Below are positions 45,509-53,574 of a stretch of DNA of 64,000 nucleotides, one piece after another (the stretch's first letter is position 1; each line of letters opens with the position of its first letter). Position numbers and translations under genes: made by a program. Location of the stretch: assembly GCA_017516315.1 (NCBI GenBank), contig JAFXDE010000024.1:16880-80879 (forward strand), in the 5' to 3' direction. Below the pieces are notes generated by a model that was not told the origin of the DNA, made no database searches, and saw nothing but the letters and a program-made list of their open reading frames with translations. The DNA is from Clostridia bacterium. Lineage in GTDB: Bacteria; Bacillota; Clostridia; Oscillospirales; Acutalibacteraceae.

Positions 45509-46225
45509 TCAACCCAAAGCAGGAATGAACTGTCCTAAATAATCGAAGAGATAGCACATAAAGGGTACGAGAATTAGTGACGGGAAATAGTTTGCTACCT
45601 TTATTTTTGCTATTCCTGCGAGATTAAAACCGAGGCCCATAATCATAACCGAGCCGACACAGGTGATTTCAGCTATGGCAAAGGCATCAAGGAAGGGCTC
45701 GAGGACACCTGCTAAAAGGACTATACCTCCCTGAAAAACGAAAACGAAGGCGGCGGCGAAGATAACTCCGATGCCGAGAGAGGCGGAAAGCATCATCGAA
45801 GAGAAAAGGTCGAGGATGCTCTTTGTGATAAGAGTGGTGTTATCACCCTTGAGGCCTGCGTCGAGAGAGCCGAGAATAGTCATGGCGCCGACACAGAAAA
45901 CGAGACTTGCAGTAACGAAGCCTTCTGCGAGAGAGCCTTTACCGCTGTTTCCGGTGCGGATTTTTTTCGAAAGCCAATCGCCTGCACCGTTTAATTTTCC
46001 GTCGATATCAAGTGCCGTACCGATTAAAGCACCTATCACCATAGAAACTATAGTTATAAGGACATTTTCACCCTTGAGCATACCCTGTATGCCGATTAAA
46101 ATTACACACAGACCGATGCCTGTCATTACCGCATCGCTGTATTTTTTACTTATGCTTTTTTTGAAAAGAAGACCTACTGTACTGCCTGCGATTACGGTGC
46201 AGACATTTATAAGCACACCAAGCAT
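45509..46225 (-). CDS. DUF554 membrane protein
   Basis: A 238-residue membrane protein of the DUF554/YdfK family, with about seven hydrophobic helices. It begins MLGVLINVCTVIAGSTVGL and includes GALIGTALDIDGKLNGAGDWL and FVTASLVFCVGAMTILGSLDAGL, hallmarks of the family. The role is unknown in any species. The ATG at 46225 is nine bases after AAAAAGG. The longer reading to 46288 is unlikely. Expressed with the DMT transporter downstream. Confidence 0.92.
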   Translation of the reverse strand: MLGVLINVCTVIAGSTVGLLFKKSISKKYSDAVMTGIGLCVILIGIQGMLKGENVLITIVSMVIGALIGTALDIDGKLNGAGDWLSKKIRTGNSGKGSLAEGFVTASLVFCVGAMTILGSLDAGLKGDNTTLITKSILDLFSSMMLSASLGIGVIFAAAFVFVFQGGIVLLAGVLEPFLDAFAIAEITCVGSVMIMGLGFNLAGIAKIKVANYFPSLILVPFMCYLFDYLGQFIPALG

Positions 46226-46259
46226 ATTACTCATCCTTTTTATAAAGTCAATATTGACA

Positions 46260-46288
46260 ATTTTAGCATAAAAGACTTTTCTTGACAA
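46260..46288 (-). promoter_or_regulatory. Promoter for DUF554-DMT genes
   Basis: Minus-strand TTGTCA (46288-46283) and TAAAAT (46265-46260), 17-base spacer. Confidence 0.55.
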
Positions 46289-46320
46289 GAATTTTAATTT
46301 AAAAATTAATATAGTTTTTG

Positions 46321-46349
46321 TTGCATTTGTGCTTATAATATTGTATAAT
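46321..46349 (+). promoter_or_regulatory. Promoter for the second GPH symporter
   Basis: TTGCAT at 46321-46326 and TATAAT at 46344-46349, 17-base spacer, 30 bases before the ATG. Confidence 0.6.
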
Positions 46350-46379
46350 TTTTACAACTGATTATAAAGGAGAGATTAT

Positions 46380-47897
46380 ATGAAGCCTTTCTTCCTCTTT
46401 TCTAAAGAAGAATCGGACACGAAGGTAGCCAATAACCGACTGCTTTCCCATGCGATAGGTCTTACGGGCCAGAATATGGCATACAGCCTTGTCTCCAGCA
46501 GACTTTTCGTTTTCCTTAACACCGTTCTCGGTATTCCTGCCGAAAAAACGGGTATCATTACGGGTGTCAGCACTATGTGGGATGCCATCAATGACCCTCT
46601 TATCGGCTCACTTATGGACCACAGAAAGCACAGGCCCGGCCATAAGCTTCGTCCTTTTCTTTTATGGACGCCGATTTTTATCGGTATTCTCGTAACGATG
46701 ATGTTCATTGACTGGGGTTTTGACACAAACAAGACTATTCTTTACATACTCATCCTTTATATCCTTTTCGATACCTTCTATTCCTTCCAGGATATCGCTA
46801 TATGGGGTATGGCATCACTTTCCAGTCCCTCCTCTGATGAGCGAAGGCGAGTAGCTCAGTGGATAAGCATCGGCGCCGGTCTCGGCGGCACCATCGCAGG
46901 TCTCTTCCCCATGTTTAAGGATATGTTCGTCAGAGGCGATGTGATGAGTGAAAAGCACACTTATCTTTTCTTTGCCTGTATTTTCGGTATCGGAGGTATG
47001 CTTATTGCAATGCTGGCTTACCGTATGAAGGAAAAGGTTATTGATGCAAATGCTCAGGAGGATATTCCTCCTGCCGAGAAATTCAGGGCAATGATGAAAA
47101 CTCTCTGGAATCTCAGATATAACAGGACTCTTATAATTGTCTGTCTTGCCAGAACTGTTCAGTGTTTCTCACTTACGCTTCCCTGGGAGTATTTCTTTGA
47201 AAGCGAAGGCGTTTCATATAACGTATTCGGTACGGAAATTACGGGTGGTACTGCACAGATAGCCTACGGCTATGTTATGGGTATTCCCGGTGCGATAGCT
47301 AATTTCTTTACTGTACCCATTATAAAGAAGCTCGGCGGTAACAAAAGGCTTCTCGTTTATGCTGAGGTTGCAAGTATAGTAACGAGACTTATCGCTTTTG
47401 CGATAGGTGCAAATGACAGATATAAAAACATAGGTGCGCTTCTTATGGTTATGGCTGTTGTCGGCTCGTCTCAGATTCTTACCAATATGAAGGATATCGC
47501 ACATCGCTCGCTTCTTACAAACTCAGTCGATGAAATGGAGCTTAAGACCGGTGAAAGAACCGAGGGTATCGCATTCTCGATGCAGAATTTCGTTTCAAAG
47601 CTCACAGGTGCTATCCCGAAATTTATTCAGGGTTATATGCTTAAGTTCATGGGCTTCAATGAGAATATCACTGTCGGCGGCAAAAAGCTCGAGGGCTCTG
47701 CTCTTGTCCGCGCACAGACAGCTCCCAGATTCCTCAAATACCGTTGGCATCAGTTTATTTTAGGCCCCGCTATCGGTTCGGTTCTTTATCTTATCGTTAT
47801 CCTCTTCCTTAAGGATGATCAGACACATATTGAAGAGGTCGAAAGACAGCTTAAAGAAAAGAGAGAGACTGCTGAGAAGATGGCTGCTGAGATATAA
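46380..47897 (+). CDS. GPH-family (MFS_2) symporter
   Basis: A 505-residue twelve-helix permease with the MFS_2 signature WDAINDPLIGSLMDHRKHR and RPFLLWTPIF in the first part, and a long charged C-terminus (EEVERQLKEKRETAEKM). It is related to, but clearly different from, the GPH protein at 27669. Starts behind AAGGAGAG. The window has no adjacent glycosidase, so the substrate is only guessed as a glycoside. Single-gene transcript. No terminator found after it. Confidence 0.88.
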   Translation: MKPFFLFSKEESDTKVANNRLLSHAIGLTGQNMAYSLVSSRLFVFLNTVLGIPAEKTGIITGVSTMWDAINDPLIGSLMDHRKHRPGHKLRPFLLWTPIFIGILVTMMFIDWGFDTNKTILYILILYILFDTFYSFQDIAIWGMASLSSPSSDERRRVAQWISIGAGLGGTIAGLFPMFKDMFVRGDVMSEKHTYLFFACIFGIGGMLIAMLAYRMKEKVIDANAQEDIPPAEKFRAMMKTLWNLRYNRTLIIVCLARTVQCFSLTLPWEYFFESEGVSYNVFGTEITGGTAQIAYGYVMGIPGAIANFFTVPIIKKLGGNKRLLVYAEVASIVTRLIAFAIGANDRYKNIGALLMVMAVVGSSQILTNMKDIAHRSLLTNSVDEMELKTGERTEGIAFSMQNFVSKLTGAIPKFIQGYMLKFMGFNENITVGGKKLEGSALVRAQTAPRFLKYRWHQFILGPAIGSVLYLIVILFLKDDQTHIEEVERQLKEKRETAEKMAAEI

Positions 47898-47938
47898 GAT
47901 TCGGATTACACTCGTCAGCCTAAGTTATGCGTAATTGA

Positions 47939-47968
47939 TTGACAAAAAATAATTATATGTGATATTAT
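47939..47968 (+). promoter_or_regulatory. Near-consensus promoter for the 40-residue peptide gene
   Basis: TTGACA at 47939-47944 and TATTAT at 47963-47968, 18-base spacer. Confidence 0.65.
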
Positions 47969-48011
47969 GATTTTAAGAAAATTAATAATTTAAGGAAAGG
48001 AGTTAAATGCT

Positions 48012-48134
48012 ATGACAATCAGAGAGGTTCTCGAAATGCTTATCAGTATTTTCACTGAGCTTTTTGGCTATCTTGCTCCCCTTTTTGAAAAGCAGGAAGA
48101 AGCAGAAGGTGAAGCACCTGAAGCTACTGTTTAA
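48012..48134 (+). CDS. Micro-ORF, 40-residue amphipathic peptide with acidic tail
   Basis: A 41-codon frame behind a good ribosome site (AAAGGAG, then ATG at 48012), ending with TAA at 48134. The peptide begins MTIREVLEMLISIFTELFGY, has a hydrophobic/amphipathic helix of about 25 residues, and ends in an acidic tail with EEAEGEAPEATV. It has its own near-consensus promoter (47939) and a strong terminator (48160), so it is a free-standing unit. The 32-residue peptide at 49655 has the same plan and lies on the other side of the lipid kinase. No family recognised. A membrane-surface role or short toxin/regulator is only inferred. Confidence 0.65.
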   Translation: MTIREVLEMLISIFTELFGYLAPLFEKQEEAEGEAPEATV

Positions 48135-48159
48135 CCGTACATAATCAGGATAATAGGAA

Positions 48160-48205
48160 AACCCGCTGTAAAAGCCTAAGAGCTGATACGGCGGGTTACT
48201 TTTTC
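48160..48205 (+). terminator. Rho-independent terminator
   Basis: Stem aacccgctgta/tacggcgggtt (48160-48170 and 48187-48197) followed by ACTTTTT, after the 40-residue peptide gene. Confidence 0.85.
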
Positions 48206-48277
48206 AGAACGAAAAATCAACAAACTGTTAACTATATTTCAGAAATAACAAGATTTAATAAGTAATTGAATATTTAT

Positions 48278-48306
48278 TTGACATTACAAAAATTAAGTGA
48301 TAATAT
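48278..48306 (+). promoter_or_regulatory. Promoter for the lipid kinase
   Basis: TTGACA at 48278-48283 and TAATAT at 48301-48306, 17-base spacer. Confidence 0.6.
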
Positions 48307-48357
48307 TATAAAAAGAAATTAATAATTATTTATTTTTTTACAGAAGAAGGTAATACT

Positions 48358-49446
48358 ATGAGCGATAAAAGAAAAAAGGTTTTACTTATTGTCAATCCCT
48401 GTGCAGGCAGAACAAAATCAAGAGCAGGCACATTTGAAATAGTAGATAAATTCTCAAAGAACGATTATGAATTTACCGTGCGTACTACTACCTGTCAGGG
48501 CGATGCTACAAATATCGTAAAAAAAGAGCTTGATGAGCACGATATGGTTGTATGCTGCGGCGGTGACGGTACACTCAACGAAACAGTTAACGGTGTAATG
48601 GATATGCCCCGCCGTGTTCCTATCGGCTATATCCCCTCAGGCTCAACCAATGATCTTGCCTCGACTCTCGGCATCCCCAAGGATATTAAGGAGGCTACAG
48701 ACCTTATTATGAGTGGTCAGCTTAATGATTACGATGTAGGTCTTTTTAATAACAGATACTTTACATATGTGGCTTCTTTCGGTGCCTTTACCCGTTCCTC
48801 TTATGCCACAAGTCAGAAGATGAAGAACAAATTCGGTTATCTTGCTTACCTTCCCACTGCAGTTCCCGATGCCTTCAACATAAAGAATTACAAGCTTAGA
48901 ATCGAATATGACGGCGGCGTTATCGAGGATTATTTCATTTTCGGCGCTATTTCGAACTCTACCTCTGTAGGCGGCTTTATTGATTTCGATAAAAATGAAA
49001 TAAAGCTTAATGACGGTGTATTTGAGCTTCTTTTGTGTAAAGGACTTAATTTTACCTCGATAGTACCTACTCTTCTCAAGGTAAAGCAGCGTAAATTCGA
49101 CGGCAATCCTCTTATTTTCCTTCACACCAAAAAGCTTAAGGTTACCTGCCTTGAGGGAGAAATGGACTGGACGCTCGACGGTGAATACGGCGGAAAGCAT
49201 AAAAATGTTATGGTTCATGTTCTGAACGGTGCCGTTCATATTTGCTCCACGGAAAATCCCCTTTTCGAAAAGCATGAACTCCCCGAGTTTACTCCTGCTC
49301 TTTCCCGTGAAGAGGAAAAGGATGAAGTAAAAGAAAAGAAATTCTTTAAAAAGCGCAAGGCTCAGAAGAATGAAGGCTCTGAGGAGGCAGAAAACCGCGC
49401 AGAAGAAGCTTCTGAAGACAGCGTAAAGGATGGAACCACTGTCTGA
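48358..49446 (+). CDS. Diacylglycerol kinase-type lipid kinase
   Basis: A 362-residue member of the DAGK catalytic family (DgkB/YegS/BmrU group), which phosphorylates diacylglycerol or related lipids at the membrane. Motifs present: LLIVNPCAGRTKSR, CCGGDGTLNETVNGVM, IPSGSTNDLASTLGIP and the C-terminal EGEMDWTLDGEY. Residues ~310-362 are a highly charged Lys/Glu tail (EEEKDEVKEKKFFKKRKAQK), an extension beyond the normal ~300-residue length. Starts behind AAGAAGG. Flanked on both sides by micro-ORFs with separate promoters. Confidence 0.92.
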   Translation: MSDKRKKVLLIVNPCAGRTKSRAGTFEIVDKFSKNDYEFTVRTTTCQGDATNIVKKELDEHDMVVCCGGDGTLNETVNGVMDMPRRVPIGYIPSGSTNDLASTLGIPKDIKEATDLIMSGQLNDYDVGLFNNRYFTYVASFGAFTRSSYATSQKMKNKFGYLAYLPTAVPDAFNIKNYKLRIEYDGGVIEDYFIFGAISNSTSVGGFIDFDKNEIKLNDGVFELLLCKGLNFTSIVPTLLKVKQRKFDGNPLIFLHTKKLKVTCLEGEMDWTLDGEYGGKHKNVMVHVLNGAVHICSTENPLFEKHELPEFTPALSREEEKDEVKEKKFFKKRKAQKNEGSEEAENRAEEASEDSVKDGTTV

Positions 49447-49585
49447 GAGAGTTTTTATTAACATTCAATTTCTTCCAAATCGATTCTTTGTGAAAAAAAC
49501 TGTTGAAAATACACATACTTTATTGTATAATGTGCTGTGTAACAGACAAACAGTGTATTTTTGTAAACTAAATTTTAATAATTTG

Positions 49586-49614
49586 TTGACAAATAAAAAA
49601 TATTGAGGTATACT
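49586..49614 (+). promoter_or_regulatory. Near-consensus promoter for the 32-residue peptide gene
   Basis: TTGACA at 49586-49591 and TATACT at 49609-49614, 17-base spacer, 40 bases before the TTG start. One of the strongest in the window. Confidence 0.75.
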
Positions 49615-49654
49615 GTTTCTGTAAACAGATTAAATTTAGTGAGGAGGAACGGCT

Positions 49655-49753
49655 TTGGAATTTATGGATTATGTCAGAGCACTTATAGATTTTATTATGA
49701 AGTTGATTGCCCTCTTCAAAAATGAGGATAAACCTGAAGAGGAAAATAAGTAA
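49655..49753 (+). CDS. Micro-ORF, 32-residue amphipathic peptide
   Basis: A 33-codon frame with TTG start at 49655, six bases after GAGGAGGA. An in-frame ATG at 49664 is 15 bases away and less likely. The peptide has the helix DYVRALIDFIMKLIALFK, followed by an acidic tail with NEDKPEEENK. Its plan (hydrophobic helix, LF, then charged acidic tail) matches the 40-residue peptide at 48012. Strong promoter, strong ribosome site and a strong terminator make it a complete gene. No family recognised. Confidence 0.65.
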   Translation: MEFMDYVRALIDFIMKLIALFKNEDKPEEENK

Positions 49754-49770
49754 TCTGAATAATTAAATCT

Positions 49771-49800
49771 GGCTGTTACCGAAAGGTAACAGCCTTTTAA
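49771..49800 (+). terminator. Strong Rho-independent terminator
   Basis: Stem ggctgttacc/ggtaacagcc with a GAAA tetraloop (49771-49794) and TTTT. It lies between the 32-residue peptide gene and the convergent lipoprotein gene. Confidence 0.93.
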
Positions 49801-49807
49801 TTTTTGT

Positions 49808-50749
49808 TTAATTGTTTTCGGTAATATCCATCTTGCTCAAAAGCTTGTCCAGCTTCTTTTCTATTTTGCCCATTCGCATATTCTGAAGGACCTCTGAACG
49901 GTAGGTCATAAACGCATCCTCGTCATCGGTGGCGATGGTCTGTCGCTCGATTACATAGATGCTGTCGCCGGATTTTACAGCCTTTGCTCTGCCGTGTGTC
50001 ACGGAGCTTACTTCATTAAAGAAATCGTCGTCATACATCGGGTCACCCTTTTTCGTAAGAAGCACCGAAAGGGGAGAGGTTACGATAATTCCGAGAGAAT
50101 CGTTATATTCTGCGTTCAGCTCGTCGATGGTGGCGGTGCCCTCGTTTATACTTTTTGCCATGGAAGAGAAGAGCTTTTCGGTCTCTTCTATTTCCTCGTC
50201 GGTCAACGGCACGGTTTCGTCCTTGTCATTCGTTTTTGTAAGGGAGCCCTCGATGGCCTTGAAGCCGACATACATATCGACGAATCTTTCCTTAAGATCC
50301 ATTTCCTTTACAGGGTCCTTGCCTGCGGCACCGTAAAAGTGCTCCAGAAGCTGAAGCATACGGCTTTCGTGGGTCTCTGCTCGGGTGATATCCTGCTTTG
50401 TTACGCCTATACTGTTATAATAGTCGGAGAAGAGACTCCAGATGTTTTCGGTGTTTTCAGCAGCGCGACGCTTGAATTCGCTGCCGAGTGTTATTCCCTC
50501 ATTCTCCATAAGCTTTATTGCGGCAAGATATTTCCTGCAGCATTGCTTTGCAGCCTCATTTATGCTGCTTTCATCATCTCCAGAAGCAGAATAGTCTCCG
50601 GGGGAGGCGGTGACGGCGGATTTGTAGTAATTATAGAGACCGTCGGTTACGATATGCTCCCCGAAGGTAAAAGGGTAGTCCTTTTTACCGCAGGAGGCAA
50701 AGGAAAATAAAATCAGCATCGCAGAAATAAGAGCAATGAGCTTTTTCAT
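49808..50749 (-). CDS. Lipoprotein, possibly PrsA/SurA-like
   Basis: A 313-residue lipoprotein with lipobox FASC (Cys about residue 20). The body is mainly helical and charged with DGLYNYYKSAV near the start and late MRMGKIEKKLDKLLSKMDI. The segment order (helical N-region, middle region with GIIVTSPLSVLL and VSSVTHGRAKAVKSGDSIYV, then helix) recalls the SurA/PrsA foldase plan with a parvulin-like core, but no clear parvulin motif is visible. Treat that as a guess. It is a single minus-strand gene sharing the intergenic region with rpsF. Confidence 0.75.
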   Translation of the reverse strand: MKKLIALISAMLILFSFASCGKKDYPFTFGEHIVTDGLYNYYKSAVTASPGDYSASGDDESSINEAAKQCCRKYLAAIKLMENEGITLGSEFKRRAAENTENIWSLFSDYYNSIGVTKQDITRAETHESRMLQLLEHFYGAAGKDPVKEMDLKERFVDMYVGFKAIEGSLTKTNDKDETVPLTDEEIEETEKLFSSMAKSINEGTATIDELNAEYNDSLGIIVTSPLSVLLTKKGDPMYDDDFFNEVSSVTHGRAKAVKSGDSIYVIERQTIATDDEDAFMTYRSEVLQNMRMGKIEKKLDKLLSKMDITENN

Positions 50750-50781
50750 TCGTATCAGCCTTTCGTTTGCTTGTTTTGGTT

Positions 50782-50810
50782 ATTATACACTATTTTTTCT
50801 GTCTTGTCTA
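50782..50810 (-). promoter_or_regulatory. Promoter for the lipoprotein gene
   Basis: Minus-strand TAGACA (50810-50805) and TATAAT (50787-50782), 17-base spacer, 32 bases before the ATG. Confidence 0.55.
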
Positions 50811-50833
50811 CCGAATATTTTTCTCAGATACTA

Positions 50834-50862
50834 TTGACATTACCTTGTTTTACTGATATAAT
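50834..50862 (+). promoter_or_regulatory. Consensus sigma-A promoter of rpsF-ssb-rpsR
   Basis: TTGACA at 50834-50839 and TATAAT at 50857-50862 with a 17-base spacer, a perfect consensus match, fitting a ribosomal-protein operon. Confidence 0.85.
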
Positions 50863-50868
50863 CCTTAA

Positions 50869-50945
50869 TTGTCGCAGTATGTAAAGACATATTACGGCAT
50901 TCCTTGCTCCGGACGAGAGCCGGGGCCAGAGACCATAAGGAGGTA
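50869..50945 (+). promoter_or_regulatory. rpsF leader, candidate S6:S18 autoregulatory RNA
   Basis: The ~80-base leader contains a GC-rich region (gctccggacgagagccgg) that can fold into a hairpin with exposed CCG, next to the ribosome site AAGGAGG. Many bacteria have an S6:S18-binding leader with an exposed CCG in this position. The fold was not computed, so the assignment is tentative. Confidence 0.4.
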
Positions 50946-50952
50946 AAAAGAC

Positions 50953-51243
50953 ATGAACAAATATGAGACTATGTTCGTATTTTCTACTGCAAAGGGTGAA
51001 GAAGGCGTAAGTGCACTTACTGAAAAGTTCAAGGCACTCGTTGAAGCAAACGGCACTCTCGCTTCTGCTGAAGCTTTCGGCAGCAACGGCGGTGTTCGCA
51101 CACTTGCTTACGAAATCAATGACGAAACACAGGGCGCATATATGCTCTTCAACTATGAAGGTGCTACTACTCTTCCTGCTGAAATCGAGCGTATTGCCGG
51201 TATCACAGATGGCGTTCTCCGTGTTCTCACAGTCAGAAAGTAA
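50953..51243 (+). CDS. rpsF: 30S ribosomal protein S6
   Basis: A 96-residue S6 protein beginning MNKYETMFVFSTAKGEEGVS, with the usual RRLAYEI-like region as GVRTLAYEINDETQGAY and the C-terminal ERIAGITDGVLRVLTVRK. It binds S18 and 16S rRNA in the 30S platform. First gene in the rpsF-ssb-rpsR order conserved in Firmicutes. Codon use is biased to preferred codons. Confidence 0.97.
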   Translation: MNKYETMFVFSTAKGEEGVSALTEKFKALVEANGTLASAEAFGSNGGVRTLAYEINDETQGAYMLFNYEGATTLPAEIERIAGITDGVLRVLTVRK

Positions 51244-51255
51244 GGAGGAGCACTT

Positions 51256-51690
51256 ATGCTTAACTGCGTAACACTTATGGGTCGCCTCGTAGCAGACCCT
51301 GAACTTCGCACCACTACTACAGGAAAGAATGTATGTACTTTCCGCATCGCTGTCGACCGTTCATTCCAGAAGCCGGGTGAGCAGAGACAGGCAGACTTCA
51401 TCACCATCGTAGCATGGGAAAGCACAGCAAACTTTGTAAGCAGATACTTCGCTAAGGGCTCAATGATTGCCGTTCAGGGTTCTATTCAGACCCGTAATTA
51501 TCAGGATAATAACGGTAATAACAGAACTGCCTTTGAGGTTCTTGCCAGAGAAGTAAGCTTCTGCGGCTCCAAAGCTGAAACAGGAACACAGGCTCCTGCC
51601 GTTTCTGCAGCAGCTCCCGCACCTGCTTATCAGACAGCTGTACCCTCAGATTTCGAAGAAATCACAGACGATGATGATTTACCCTTTTAA
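51256..51690 (+). CDS. ssb: Single-stranded DNA-binding protein
   Basis: A 144-residue SSB with the OB fold over residues 1-105 (LNCVTLMGRLVADPELRTTT, then FITIVAWESTANFVSRYFAKG), a Pro/Ala-rich linker and the acidic C-terminal tip ITDDDDLPF that recruits repair and replication proteins. Lies 12 bases after rpsF and before rpsR. Confidence 0.97.
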   Translation: MLNCVTLMGRLVADPELRTTTTGKNVCTFRIAVDRSFQKPGEQRQADFITIVAWESTANFVSRYFAKGSMIAVQGSIQTRNYQDNNGNNRTAFEVLAREVSFCGSKAETGTQAPAVSAAAPAPAYQTAVPSDFEEITDDDDLPF

Positions 51691-51718
51691 TTAATTTTAA
51701 GACAGGAGGAAAATACTC

Positions 51719-51964
51719 ATGGCATACGAAAAAGGCGCTAATCGCCCCAACAGAAAGTCACGCAAAAAGGTTTGCGCATTCTGCGTAGATAAGGTTGAAG
51801 AAATCGACTACAAGGATGTACAGAAGCTCCGTAAGTTCACTTCTGACAGAGCTAAGATCCTTCCCCGCAGAGTAACAGGTACTTGTGCCCGTCATCAGCG
51901 TGAGCTCACTACAGCTATCAAGCGTGCCCGTCAGGTAGCACTTATGGCTTACACAGCTGACTAA
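51719..51964 (+). CDS. rpsR: 30S ribosomal protein S18
   Basis: An 81-residue S18 with [19 protein letters not shown] and [20 protein letters not shown]. Cys residues in CAFC and TCARH match the zinc-binding (C+) form. Third gene of the operon, followed by a terminator. Confidence 0.97.
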   Translation: MAYEKGANRPNRKSRKKVCAFCVDKVEEIDYKDVQKLRKFTSDRAKILPRRVTGTCARHQRELTTAIKRARQVALMAYTAD

Positions 51965-51992
51965 TTCAAAAGAAGCATAATAATGTTTTATT

Positions 51993-52031
51993 AAATCACC
52001 GGTATGCATCAGTATTATCGGTGGTTTTTTT
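51993..52031 (+). terminator. Rho-independent terminator of the rpsF operon
   Basis: Stem aaatcaccggta/tatcggtggttt followed by TTTTTTT. Confidence 0.88.
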
Positions 52032-52125
52032 CTTCTGAAAACAAATACCGACTTATGGGAGTCGGGCTGAGGGCTGTACCGTTTTCTTTTATATATAAAA
52101 GAAAGGCTTTCTTTTTGTAAAACTA

Positions 52126-52154
52126 TTGCAAAAAGAAAACAAATGAGATAAAAT
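52126..52154 (+). promoter_or_regulatory. Promoter for the potassium uptake operon
   Basis: TTGCAA at 52126-52131 and TAAAAT at 52149-52154, 17-base spacer. A small hairpin (aaaagaaa/tttctttt) at 52097-52116 precedes it. Confidence 0.5.
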
Positions 52155-52205
52155 CATAATGATTATATATGAAAGGAAGACACCTTCCGTGTCAGGCTTT
52201 TTAAG

Positions 52206-53570
52206 ATGAATATTATTGTTGTAGGCTGCGGTAAGATAGGCACCTCGGTAGTATCTGCACTGGTTACCGAGGGACATGACGTTACCGCTATGGATGCAAA
52301 TCCCGATGTTATAAATGAAATTACTAATGTTTATGATGTTATGGCTGTATGCGGTAACGGTACGGACTGTGAAGCCTTAGAGGAGGCAAGAGTGGACATT
52401 TGCGATGTCTTTGTAGCAGTAACAGGCTCTGACGAGCTTAATATGCTCTCCTGCTTTATTGCTAAAAAAATGGGCGCAAAGCATACGGTAGCCAGAATAA
52501 GAAATCCGGAATATAATGACCGTTCTCTTTCCTTTATGTGTCATCAGCTTGAGCTTTCCAGAGCTATAAATCCCGAGCTTATGATGGCGCAGGAGCTTCA
52601 TAATCTTCTCAAGCTTCCCTCTGCTTATAAGGTGGAGTATTTTTCCGGAAGAAGCCTTGAAATGATAGAGGTAAGATTAAAGAAGGGCTCCTCTCTTATA
52701 GGTAAGAAGCTCAGCAAGATCCGTGACAGGGAAAAGGAAAATTTCCTTATCGGTGCAGTACTGCGTGATAATGAGCTGCATATTCCCGACGGTAATTTTG
52801 AGCTTTGCGAGGGCGATACAGTAAGTATCGTAGCGACACCCTCTGATATGCAGAAGCTTCTTAAAAGTCTTGATATGGTTAAAAAGGCCGTTAAGGATGT
52901 TATGATTATCGGCGGAAGCAAGACTGCTTTTTATCTTGCCAAAATCCTTTCATCGACAGGAACTAATGTTAAAATCATCGAAAAGAATAAAGAAAACTGT
53001 ATCAGACTCAGCGAAATTTTACCTAAAACAGATATTATACACGGCGACGGTTCTCATCATGATGTTCTTATGGAGGAGGGCCTTCGCACTATAGATGCCT
53101 TTGTGGCGCTGACAGGTATGGATGAGGAAAATATCCTTACTTCACTTTTTGCCGGTGAATTTAATGTGCCTAAGGTAATTACAAAAATTAACAGCGATGA
53201 GCTGACAAAGATGGGTGAGAAGCTGGGTCTTGACAGCGTTATTTCCACTAAAAGCATCACAGCTGATATTATTATCCGTTATGCCCGTGCTCTGGAAAAC
53301 TCTACGGGAAGCAATATAGAAACCCTTTACAAGTTTATGGACGGTGAAGCTGAGGCTATCGAGTTCAATGTAAGGGCAGGGTCAAAGCTTATCGGTACTC
53401 CCATAAAGGATCTTTCGCTTAAATCGGGTATACTCATTGCAGGTATAATCCGCGAAAGGAAAAATGCTGTAATACCTACGGGTGATACGGTAATAAACGA
53501 AGGCAACAGAGTTATCGTTCTCGCTTCGGCGGCTCACAGACTCGGTGATTTATCAGATATTCTGAGGTAA
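52206..53570 (+). CDS. trkA: Trk potassium uptake regulator TrkA
   Basis: A 454-residue cytosolic gating protein with two tandem RCK units. Each has a Rossmann nucleotide fold (MNIIVVGCGKIGTSV at 1 and DVMIIGGSKTAFYLAKIL near 227) and a TrkA_C domain (about 140-215 and 365-454). It binds NAD(H)/ATP and gates a TrkH channel. This two-unit form pairs with TrkH, in contrast to the single-unit protein at 56399. The start follows a weak ribosome site. The trkH-like gene begins four bases after the stop. Confidence 0.95.
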   Translation: MNIIVVGCGKIGTSVVSALVTEGHDVTAMDANPDVINEITNVYDVMAVCGNGTDCEALEEARVDICDVFVAVTGSDELNMLSCFIAKKMGAKHTVARIRNPEYNDRSLSFMCHQLELSRAINPELMMAQELHNLLKLPSAYKVEYFSGRSLEMIEVRLKKGSSLIGKKLSKIRDREKENFLIGAVLRDNELHIPDGNFELCEGDTVSIVATPSDMQKLLKSLDMVKKAVKDVMIIGGSKTAFYLAKILSSTGTNVKIIEKNKENCIRLSEILPKTDIIHGDGSHHDVLMEEGLRTIDAFVALTGMDEENILTSLFAGEFNVPKVITKINSDELTKMGEKLGLDSVISTKSITADIIIRYARALENSTGSNIETLYKFMDGEAEAIEFNVRAGSKLIGTPIKDLSLKSGILIAGIIRERKNAVIPTGDTVINEGNRVIVLASAAHRLGDLSDILR

Positions 53571-53574
53571 AGAT

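Noticed and set aside
48643-49464. A 273-codon open frame antisense to the lipid kinase
   Set aside because: Shadow of the kinase frame. Low-complexity hydrophobic translation with no family features.
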